Shown in pieces: positions 1-5,917 of a stretch of DNA of 6,381 bases. Numbering within the stretch: position 1 is the stretch's first letter; each line of letters opens with the position of its first letter. Both the position numbers and the translations under genes were made by a program. The stretch spans positions 1-6,381 of the forward strand of contig DMHB01000248.1 in the NCBI GenBank assembly GCA_003449595.1. The letters are read 5' to 3'. Origin of the DNA: Microscillaceae bacterium. Lineage in GTDB: Bacteria > Bacteroidota > Bacteroidia > Cytophagales > Microscillaceae. The notes under the pieces are model-generated. The model was not told the DNA's origin. It did not search any database and worked only from the letters and a program-made list of their open reading frames with translations.

Positions 1-1050
1 TCCACACAAATCAAAAGTATTGTAGAAGAAGCTAAATTAACGGCTACCAAAGAAGCCAAAAAGATAGTTATTCAAACCATTCAGCGTACTGCTGCCGAGC
101 ACGCCATTGAAAATTGTGTGTCTATTTTCAACATCGAAAGCGAAGACATCAAAGGAAAAATCATTGGTCGCGAAGGGCGTAACATTCGCACCTTAGAGGC
201 TGCCACCGGAGTCGAAATCATCATCGACGATACACCGGAGGCTATTGTTATTTCAGGTTTTGATCCGGTACGCCGTGAAATTGCCCGCCTGTCTTTGCAG
301 CGATTGGTGGCTGATGGGCGCATTCACCCTGCACGCATCGAGGAAATCGTAGCCAAAACAACCAAAAGTATCGAAGAAGAAATCGTCGAAATTGGCGAAA
401 AAACCATCATCGATTTAGGCATTCATGGACTACATCCTGAGTTGATCAAATTGGTAGGTAGGATGCGTTTTCGTTCGTCTTATGGGCAAAATTTGCTGCA
501 ACACTCACGCGAAGTGGCCAAACTTTGTGCCACTATGGCCTCCGAATTAGGTTTGAATGCCAAATTAGCCAAGCGAGCCGGCCTTTTACACGATATAGGG
601 AAAGTTTATCCTGAAGAACCAGATTTGCCACATGCTATCTTGGGAATGGAGCTTGCCAAAAAGTACAAAGAAAATCCTGAGGTGTGTAATGCCATTGGGG
701 CGCACCACGACGAAATTGAAATGACTGCCCTTATTTCACCGATTATTCAGGCTTGTGATGCTATTTCGGGGTCTCGTCCGGGTGCTCGTCGCGAGGTAAT
801 GGAATCGTACATCAAGCGATTGAAAGATTTGGAAAGCTTGGCGCTGTCGTTTTCTGGTGTTACCAAATGCTATGCCATTCAGGCAGGTCGCGAAGTGCGC
901 GTAATCGTCGATGCCGATCAGGTAAGTGACGAGCAAGCAGGGTTGCTTTCGTTTGACATTTCTCAAAAAATAGAACGCGAAATGCAATATCCGGGGCAAG
1001 TAAAAATTACTGTCATCCGCGAAATGCGGGCGGTAAGTTATGCCAAGTAA
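1..1050 (+). CDS. rny: Ribonuclease Y, C-terminal two-thirds (5' end outside window)
   Basis: This is an endoribonuclease that starts mRNA decay, normally tethered to the inner membrane by an N-terminal helix. The frame is open from base 1, giving 349 visible codons against a usual family length of about 520, so the membrane anchor and most of the coiled coil lie upstream. The GTG at 118 is internal and is not the start. In order, one sees the end of the charged coiled-coil region (codons 1-40), a KH RNA-binding domain with the IIGREGRNIR loop (codons 54-63), and an HD phosphohydrolase domain. The HD ligands are the His of LLQHS (bases 502-504), the HD of HDIGK (589-603), and the Asp of QACDAIS. 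The C-terminal YPGQVKITVIRE strand is intact. The stretch LPHA...GAHHDEIEM is the form I associate with Bacteroidota. The gene ends 30 nt before dut. Identification is secure. Confidence 0.97.
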   Translation, partial: STQIKSIVEEAKLTATKEAKKIVIQTIQRTAAEHAIENCVSIFNIESEDIKGKIIGREGRNIRTLEAATGVEIIIDDTPEAIVISGFDPVRREIARLSLQRLVADGRIHPARIEEIVAKTTKSIEEEIVEIGEKTIIDLGIHGLHPELIKLVGRMRFRSSYGQNLLQHSREVAKLCATMASELGLNAKLAKRAGLLHDIGKVYPEEPDLPHAILGMELAKKYKENPEVCNAIGAHHDEIEMTALISPIIQACDAISGSRPGARREVMESYIKRLKDLESLALSFSGVTKCYAIQAGREVRVIVDADQVSDEQAGLLSFDISQKIEREMQYPGQVKITVIREMRAVSYAK

Positions 1051-1080
1051 CATTTTCAGCTAAGCGACTGTTTTTTGTAT

Positions 1081-1509
1081 ATGATAGTAAAAGTTGTCAA
1101 TCATTCGGGTTTTCCTTTGCCTCATTATGCTACTGCGGGTTCGGTTGGATTGGATTTACGGGCGGCCATTGCCGAACCCTTGGTGATCCAACCTATGAAA
1201 CGGGCTTTATTGCCCACAGGCATCTCTATTGGGCTGCCGGCCAGCTACGAAGCACAAGTGCGTCCTCGAAGTGGTCTGGCTGCCAAATTTGGGGTTTTCT
1301 CTGTATTTGGTACCATCGACGAAGACTACACAGGTGAAATCAAGGTTAATTTGATGAATTTTTCAGAAGAGCCTTTTACTGTCCAACCCGGCGAACGCAT
1401 CGCTCAGTTGGTCATAAGTCGCTATGAAAAAATAGAGTGGGAAACCGTCGAGGCACTTGCAGAAACTACGCGGGGTGCGCAAGGTTTTGGCAGCACTGGC
1501 AGGCATTAA
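1081..1509 (+). CDS. dut: dUTP diphosphatase (dUTPase)
   Basis: This enzyme hydrolyses dUTP to dUMP and pyrophosphate in the cytosol, keeping uracil out of DNA and supplying dUMP for thymidylate synthesis. It is 142 aa, normal for the trimeric family. All five motifs are present: AGSVGLDLRA (19-28), PRSGLAAKFG (62-71), GTIDEDYTGE (77-86), GERIAQLV (104-111) and the C-terminal arm RGAQGFGSTG (131-140). By alignment with known dUTPases, Asp80 is the catalytic base and Tyr83 stacks on the uracil. I chose the ATG at 1081 because MIVKVVNHSG matches the usual N-terminus; an in-frame TTG at 1075 would add only two residues. The link between motifs 2 and 3 is VFSVF, two residues shorter than the usual bacterial ITVLNSP type and equal in length to eukaryotic enzymes. 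There is no Shine-Dalgarno sequence. The 30-nt gap after rny suggests cotranscription. Confidence 0.96.
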   Translation: MIVKVVNHSGFPLPHYATAGSVGLDLRAAIAEPLVIQPMKRALLPTGISIGLPASYEAQVRPRSGLAAKFGVFSVFGTIDEDYTGEIKVNLMNFSEEPFTVQPGERIAQLVISRYEKIEWETVEALAETTRGAQGFGSTGRH

Positions 1510-1533
1510 TTTCTGCCTTTGGCTTAGTCTTCT

Positions 1534-1541
1534 TAATTTTG
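1534..1541 (+). promoter_or_regulatory. Possible Bacteroidota -7 promoter element (TAATTTTG)
   Basis: TAATTTTG fits the TAnnTTTG -7 consensus used by the primary sigma factor of Bacteroidota. It lies in the only sizeable gap of the left-hand block (58 nt, between dut and the nucleotidyltransferase gene). It would start transcription near 1546-1550, leaving a leader of about 20 nt before the ATG at 1568. No good -33 TTTG element sits 19-21 nt upstream: a TTTG at 1518-1521 is too close and the bases at 1511-1515 match poorly. An internal promoter is therefore possible but weakly supported. Confidence 0.3.
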
Positions 1542-1567
1542 CGCTCCATAAAGCAAAAGAATCTATT

Positions 1568-2575
1568 ATGAACGTAATTATACCTATGGCAGGAATGGGC
1601 AAGCGGATGCGCCCTCACACCTTGACCATCCCCAAGCCATTAGTACCCATTGCAGGGAAACCCATTGTACAACGTTTGGTCGAAGATATTGCCAAGGTTT
1701 GTCACCAACCTGTACAACACATCGCTTTTATCATCAAAAGCGACTTTGGAGCTGGCATAGAGCAAAAGTTGTTGGAAATTGCCCAGATGCAAGGAGCAAA
1801 AGGGCATATTTGTTATCAAGATGAACCCTTAGGAACAGCACATGCCATTTTGTGTGCACAGCAATTTTTGGAGGGACCTACTGTCATTGCTTTTGCAGAT
1901 ACTTTGTTCAAAGCTGATTTTATAATGCCTGCCGATGCCGAAAGTGCTATCTGGGTGCAGAAAGTAGAAGACCCTTCTGCTTTTGGTGTGATTAAACTCA
2001 ACGAAAATGGAGAAATCGCCGCATTTGTCGAAAAACCCAAAGAATTTGTATCAGATTTGGCCATCATCGGTATCTATTATGTGCGCCATGGAGCAGCCTT
2101 GCGGGATGCGCTCCAATATTTGATAGACAACGACATCAAAGAGAAAGGAGAGTATCAGTTGACCAATGCTTTGGATAATCTTAGAAAAAACGGGATGCGT
2201 TTTGTGCCTTGTCAGATCAACGAATGGTTAGACTGTGGCAACAAAGATGCAACGGTATTTACTAACCAACGATATTTGGAATATATCAAAGAGCAGCCTT
2301 TGATTGCTACATCTGCCACCATCGAACACAGTGTGATCATTCCACCTGTATTTATTGGAGAAGGAGTAATAATAACACACTCGGTGGTGGGACCACACGT
2401 TTCTGTAGGCAAAAATACACAAATCAATCGTTCTGTCGTTCAAAATACAATTATCCAGGAATCTTCGGTGCTCGATGCGCTTAATTTATCTAATGCAATG
2501 ATTGGTAATTTTGTAGAATATTCGGGAACACCGGTGGATATTAGCCTTGGTGATTATAACGTGATCAAAACCTAA
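1568..2575 (+). CDS. Sugar-phosphate nucleotidyltransferase (RmlA/GlmU-like) with hexapeptide-like C-terminal tail
   Basis: The protein is predicted to join a sugar 1-phosphate to an NTP, giving an activated sugar for envelope polysaccharide synthesis in the cytosol. It is 335 aa. The N-terminal Rossmann-like domain (about 1-240) carries the nucleotide-binding signature GMGKRMRP (9-16) with PKPL (22-25), then QDEPLGTAHA (84-93), the metal-binding Asp111 in ADTLF, EKP (155-157), KGEYQLTNAL (193-202) and WLDCGN (220-225). Residues 250-335 have the spaced Ile/Val pattern of a short left-handed beta-helix (for example TIEHSVIIPPVFIGEGVI). The tail looks too short for a full GlmU-type acetyltransferase. 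The substrate cannot be told from sequence: dTTP/glucose-1-P, UTP and GTP/mannose-1-P types all share these motifs. I chose the ATG at 1568 because MNVIIPMAGMG is the normal beginning; extending the frame upstream would overlap dut. It is followed 7 nt later by the TPR gene. Confidence 0.9.
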   Translation: MNVIIPMAGMGKRMRPHTLTIPKPLVPIAGKPIVQRLVEDIAKVCHQPVQHIAFIIKSDFGAGIEQKLLEIAQMQGAKGHICYQDEPLGTAHAILCAQQFLEGPTVIAFADTLFKADFIMPADAESAIWVQKVEDPSAFGVIKLNENGEIAAFVEKPKEFVSDLAIIGIYYVRHGAALRDALQYLIDNDIKEKGEYQLTNALDNLRKNGMRFVPCQINEWLDCGNKDATVFTNQRYLEYIKEQPLIATSATIEHSVIIPPVFIGEGVIITHSVVGPHVSVGKNTQINRSVVQNTIIQESSVLDALNLSNAMIGNFVEYSGTPVDISLGDYNVIKT

Positions 2576-2582
2576 TAAATTA

Positions 2583-4370
2583 ATGGGAAAGCGTATTTGG
2601 TTGGCGGGCTGTTTGTGGTTGGGCGTTTTTTGTGGGCTGGTAGCACAGCCTCACAAACCTGAACGTCCCAAAAAGCAAAAGGATGGTAACAAGCAGCCAA
2701 TTCAAATTCAGTTGGCAGACGATGCCCAAGAAACAGAGCTGGGGTTACAGCCGTTGCCCAATAGTCAAGAAGCAGAATATTATTTTTTGGAAGGGATGAA
2801 ATACTACCTTATCGATGATTTGAGTAGCGCGATGAACTATTTTAAAAAGGCTCTCCAGTTTGCTCCCGATAATGCCGGTATTTATTATAAAATGGCAGAA
2901 ACAGCCTACTACTTGGGAAACAGCAACGAAGCCACTTTATATGCCGGAAAGAGCTTGAGCCTGAATAAAGCCAATAAATTCAGCTACATTTTGCTGGCAA
3001 AAATGTATGAAGAGCAACTTAACTTCAACGAGGCAGCTAAAGTTTACCAAGATTTACTAAACAACCTGCCTAATGCCTATCCTTATTATTTTGAGTTGGC
3101 GGCGCTCTATCAATACCAAAAAAAGTGGCAGGATGCTCTGGCTGCTTTCGAGCAATTAGAAAAAATTACGGGTTTTAGTGAGGAAATCAGCCTGCAAAGG
3201 GTTCAAATCTATGTGCAAATGAACGACCTCAAAAAGGCGATGGCCGAGACTGAGGTTTTGCTTGCACAAAATCCTGACGATTTGACCCCGGCTGTGAACT
3301 TGTTGCAGCAAATGGCAGAACAAAACCGCATTGGAGAGGTAATGCCCCTGCTTGAGCGTGTGAAACAGATCAATCCGAACGATCCGCGGGTGGCTTTGCT
3401 CATTTCGGGTACTTACCGAAGCGAAGGCAAGACAGACAAAGCCTTGGCCGAATTGCAAAACACCCTTTTGCAGCCAAGCCTAAGCGCCGAACAAAAAATC
3501 AAACTGTTGGTAAGTTATATGCAGCAACCCGACGCACGCAATTTTGTGCCTCAGTTTGCAGAAATGGCTGCCTCTATTTTACAGCAATACCCTACCGATG
3601 GCAAAGCCAATGCTGTTTATGCCGATATTTTGAGTGTGCAAGGCAAACAAAAGGAAGCACTTCAATACTATTTATTGGCTGCTGCCGGCGATGTGAATAC
3701 ATTGGAACTTTGGAGCCAAATATTGCGATTAGACTCAGAACTAAATTTGATGGATAGCTTGGCCAAACACGCCGAAATGGCCTTGGAAGTGTTTCCCAAC
3801 TATGCAGCATTTTGGTTATACCAAGGCATTGGATTTTCAGGTATCAAAAAGTACGAAGCAGCCATTGAAGCCTTGGAAAGCGGCAAACGCATTGCTTCGC
3901 GCCAAGCAGATTTGGTGTATGAGTTTAATATCCGCTTAGGCGATGCACACCACGCCTTACAGAATTATACAGCTTCGGACGCGGCGTTTGAAGAGGCGCT
4001 GGCAACAAAACCCGATGATTTTTATGTGTTGAACAATTACAGTTATTATTTGGCTTTGCGCAAAGAAAAATTGGATAAAGCCGAAGAGATGGCTGCAAAG
4101 CTAATGAAAAGCCAGCCCAATAATGCCAATTTCTTAGATACGTATGCGTGGGTAAAATACCAATTAGGTAAGTATGAAGAGGCAAAGACCTATTTGGAAA
4201 AAGCCTTGCAACTCAATAGTTCGGCCACTATTTTAGAACACTATGGGGATGTGTTGTTTAAGCTTGGCGAGTCGAGCAAAGCTTTAGAAAACTGGGAGAA
4301 GGCTAAACAAGCAGGTGGTGATTCGGAAAAATTACAAAAGAAAATCAATGACAAAAATTTATATGAGTAA
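2583..4370 (+). CDS. Exported tetratricopeptide-repeat protein
   Basis: This 595-aa protein probably works as a protein-protein scaffold in the periplasm; no enzymatic domain is visible. Residues 1-21 form a signal peptide (basic MGKR, hydrophobic core, likely cleavage at LVA|QP), followed by a Lys/Pro/Gln-rich linker to about residue 60. TPR helices begin at about 65 (EYYFLEGMKYYLIDDLSSAM) and continue at about 99-132, 133-166 and 167-200. Degenerate helical repeats cover about 200-400. Clear TPRs return at about 405-478, 513-546 and 547-580, with typical A-x-x-x-F/Y-x-x-A-L ends such as YLEKALQLN. An LAGC at 7-10 resembles a lipobox, but the hydrophobic stretch before it is too short, so I favour signal peptidase I. 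Similar TPR proteins occupy this slot between the nucleotidyltransferase and DUF4292 genes in other Bacteroidota, as I recall. The gap to the upstream stop is 7 nt and the 3' end overlaps the next gene. Confidence 0.88.
   Translation: MGKRIWLAGCLWLGVFCGLVAQPHKPERPKKQKDGNKQPIQIQLADDAQETELGLQPLPNSQEAEYYFLEGMKYYLIDDLSSAMNYFKKALQFAPDNAGIYYKMAETAYYLGNSNEATLYAGKSLSLNKANKFSYILLAKMYEEQLNFNEAAKVYQDLLNNLPNAYPYYFELAALYQYQKKWQDALAAFEQLEKITGFSEEISLQRVQIYVQMNDLKKAMAETEVLLAQNPDDLTPAVNLLQQMAEQNRIGEVMPLLERVKQINPNDPRVALLISGTYRSEGKTDKALAELQNTLLQPSLSAEQKIKLLVSYMQQPDARNFVPQFAEMAASILQQYPTDGKANAVYADILSVQGKQKEALQYYLLAAAGDVNTLELWSQILRLDSELNLMDSLAKHAEMALEVFPNYAAFWLYQGIGFSGIKKYEAAIEALESGKRIASRQADLVYEFNIRLGDAHHALQNYTASDAAFEEALATKPDDFYVLNNYSYYLALRKEKLDKAEEMAAKLMKSQPNNANFLDTYAWVKYQLGKYEEAKTYLEKALQLNSSATILEHYGDVLFKLGESSKALENWEKAKQAGGDSEKLQKKINDKNLYE
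4363..4370 (+). other. Start/stop overlap (ATGAGTAA) between TPR and DUF4292 genes
   Basis: The ATG of the DUF4292 gene precedes and overlaps the TAA stop of the TPR gene by 8 nt in a different frame. With no Shine-Dalgarno sequence before it, terminating ribosomes could reinitiate here. That reading depends on the 4363 start; ATG 4348 would give a 23-nt overlap instead. Confidence 0.6.
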
Positions 4371-5106
4371 ACTATTGAAGCATATTTTGGGAGTGGTAGT
4401 TGTTTTTTTGCTCACAAGCGCGTTGGCCAACGCACAACAAAGTCTGTTGCCTAAGCCAAAAGAAACTCATTTTGCATATTTAGATTCCAAACTCAAAATA
4501 CAATACACCAGCGAAGAAGATAATTTTCAAGCCAAGGTAGTGCTCCGGATGCGCAAGGACAGCCTCATCTGGGTATCGATTTCGAAAACCGGCATCGAAG
4601 GACTTAGAATTTTGGTAAGAAAAGATTCTATTTTTATGATTGATAGATTGAACAAAGAGTACAAATCGTATAGCTATGCAGCGCTCAGTAAACAGCTTAA
4701 TTTCGATTTGAATTATCACCTTATTGAGTGTGTATTGTTGGGCAATATGCCTTTGCCTCAATTCGATTCGGTGCAGTTATCGCAAGAAAATAATCGTTGG
4801 CTCATCAAACAAAAAGAGAAAAACATTCAAATCCATAATTACTTGGGATTACAAAATGCGTTGTTGGAGCAACTCATTCTGCGAGATGAGAAAAGCAATA
4901 GTTCGTTGCAACTTGATTACGGGGATTATAACTATTATGGAGAGATTTTATTCCCCCACAATTACCAAATCAATTTACAATACCAACAAGAGGGCATCAA
5001 TAGGGCCACCAAAGTACATATCAACCACGTGAAGATGTTGTTTACCAACGAAGCGCTCAAGTTTCCATTCAATATGGCCGATAAGTCATCGCAAGAAAAC
5101 GAGTAG
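4363..5106 (+). CDS. DUF4292 family exported protein
   Basis: This 247-aa protein belongs to a Bacteroidota family of unproven function that has been compared with the LolA/LolB lipoprotein-carrier fold. A role in moving lipids or lipoproteins across the periplasm is inference only. Family hallmarks are RMRKDSLIWVSI (62-73), GIEGLRILVRKDSIFMIDRL (77-96) and LLGNMP (125-130), with beta-strand-rich sequence after that. Residues 1-24 form a signal peptide with likely cleavage at ANA|QQ. It contains no Cys, so this copy is not predicted to be a lipoprotein. I chose the ATG at 4363, since MSKLLKHILGVVVV starts a well-formed signal peptide; ATG 4348 would add five residues. With the 4363 start, the gene overlaps the TPR stop in ATGAGTAA, which favours translational coupling. 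The stop is 4 nt from the stop of the convergent MOSC gene. Confidence 0.88.
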   Translation: MSKLLKHILGVVVVFLLTSALANAQQSLLPKPKETHFAYLDSKLKIQYTSEEDNFQAKVVLRMRKDSLIWVSISKTGIEGLRILVRKDSIFMIDRLNKEYKSYSYAALSKQLNFDLNYHLIECVLLGNMPLPQFDSVQLSQENNRWLIKQKEKNIQIHNYLGLQNALLEQLILRDEKSNSSLQLDYGDYNYYGEILFPHNYQINLQYQQEGINRATKVHINHVKMLFTNEALKFPFNMADKSSQENE

Positions 5107-5110
5107 CGGG

Positions 5111-5914
5111 TTATAGCCATTTCAATACTTCTACTTTATCCCCCACGCGAACAGTACCGGTTTGGTGGGGGATAATATTTTGGCCAAAGAATATTTTATT
5201 GCCAAACTTTCGGAAAGTGGCCAAAGTTTGCAGCGGTTCCTTGCCTGCCTGGCCAGTGGCTTGGTCGATGGTGGTTACCACACAACGGGCGCAAGGCTTT
5301 ACAATTTCAAACTTCACACTCCCTATTTGAATGGTGCGCCATTTGTCTTCTTCAAAGGGGGCTGTATCGCTGATGACCAAATTAGGACGAAATCTATTCA
5401 TCGGTACTGGTGTTGCTAAGCGGTTGTTTAGATCCGCCAAAGAAGCTGTAGAAACCAACAAACAAGGGTAGCCATCCGAAAAAGAAGTAATATCATCTGC
5501 TTGCATCCTAAAAGCAGCTTCGACCGGGCGAAGGCTTTCTTCGGGCATATATACCAAGCGGCAATCCATTCCTAACGCCTCACTAAACCAAAAATTAGCT
5601 ACAAAGCTTACCTCTATGGCCACACAACGGTCGCCCCAAACAGTAACTTCTAAGGGCATTCCACCACCTTGTGGGTTGTCGAGTAGGAGAGGCGGGCGGC
5701 CTTCCATCTCGAACTGCCAGCCTCCATTGGACAAGGCAAGTGTGCGGATCAATGCCATCTGGTGGATTTCGCGCTGTGTCAGAAAGTTGCCTTGCCTATC
5801 GACCAGCATCCAGCGGCGGTCAAACTGAAGTCCACGTTTTTCGACCGGCGCAGCTTGTACAGCAAAGCCTCCTAATGATTTAACCGGATAAAGATGGATT
5901 TCACTTAGAAACAT
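5111..5914 (-). CDS. MOSC domain protein, YcbX/mARC type, without ferredoxin domain
   Basis: This is a predicted molybdenum-cofactor-binding protein; relatives (mARC, E. coli YcbX) reduce N-hydroxylated bases. The order is an N-terminal beta-barrel domain beginning LSEIHLYPVKSLGG (3-16) with FDRRWMLVD (31-39), then the MOSC domain with NRFRPNLVI (173-181), KPCARCVVTTID (206-217) and FGQNI (243-247). By family comparison Cys211 is the likely Mo ligand. At 267 aa it stops after the MOSC domain and lacks the C-terminal [2Fe-2S] domain of YcbX (about 369 aa), so electrons must come from a separate partner, as for eukaryotic mARC. The ATG at 5914 gives the standard family N-terminus. It lies 3 nt after hemH on the same strand, so the two are probably cotranscribed. 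The exact substrate is unknown. Confidence 0.92.
   Translation of the reverse strand: MFLSEIHLYPVKSLGGFAVQAAPVEKRGLQFDRRWMLVDRQGNFLTQREIHQMALIRTLALSNGGWQFEMEGRPPLLLDNPQGGGMPLEVTVWGDRCVAIEVSFVANFWFSEALGMDCRLVYMPEESLRPVEAAFRMQADDITSFSDGYPCLLVSTASLADLNNRLATPVPMNRFRPNLVISDTAPFEEDKWRTIQIGSVKFEIVKPCARCVVTTIDQATGQAGKEPLQTLATFRKFGNKIFFGQNIIPHQTGTVRVGDKVEVLKWL
5136..5175 (+). terminator. 11-bp perfect inverted repeat; possible terminator of the left-hand operon
   Basis: TTATCCCCCAC (5136-5146) and GTGGGGGATAA (5165-5175) are exact reverse complements separated by 18 nt. In the + direction the right arm is followed by TATTTT (5176-5181), a short U-rich tract, so it could terminate transcripts coming from the DUF4292 gene, whose stop is 30 nt upstream. 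The hairpin lies wholly within the coding 3' end of the MOSC gene (codons for IIPH and VGDK). Against it are the long loop and an imperfect U-tract, and no T-run follows on the - strand. Confidence 0.4.
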
Positions 5915-5917
5915 AGA

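Noticed and set aside
691..722. Altered HD-domain segment of RNase Y (GAHHDEIE in place of AHHGDVE)
   Set aside because: I first took this as unusual, but it matches what I know of Bacteroidota RNase Y, so it is a phylum trait.
1498..1520. Weak hairpin after the dut stop (GGCAG/CTGCC or AGGCA/TGCCT) followed by TTT
   Set aside because: The stem is only 5 bp in two competing registers and the T-run is three bases, too weak to call a terminator.
1457..1567. N-terminal extension of the nucleotidyltransferase reading frame by 37 residues
   Set aside because: It would overlap the dut 3' end by 53 nt and places nonspecific sequence before MNVIIPMAGMG, which is the normal family start.
2601..2612. 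LAGC at residues 7-10 of the TPR protein as a lipobox
   Set aside because: Only about five residues separate it from the basic n-region, too short a hydrophobic core for lipoprotein signal peptidase; LVA|QP is a better cleavage site.
3156..3458. 100-aa - strand frame opposite the TPR gene
   Set aside because: The composition is that of an antisense shadow of repeat-rich coding sequence, and a second overlapping - strand frame covers the same stretch.
4724..5032. 102-aa alternative frame inside the DUF4292 gene
   Set aside because: Its translation has no recognisable domain and it lies wholly within a gene whose own frame matches family motifs.
5162..5419. 85-aa + strand frame opposite the MOSC gene
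   Set aside because: It is antisense to conserved MOSC motifs, with no start context or homology to support it; overlapping + frames at 5616-5883 are shadows too.
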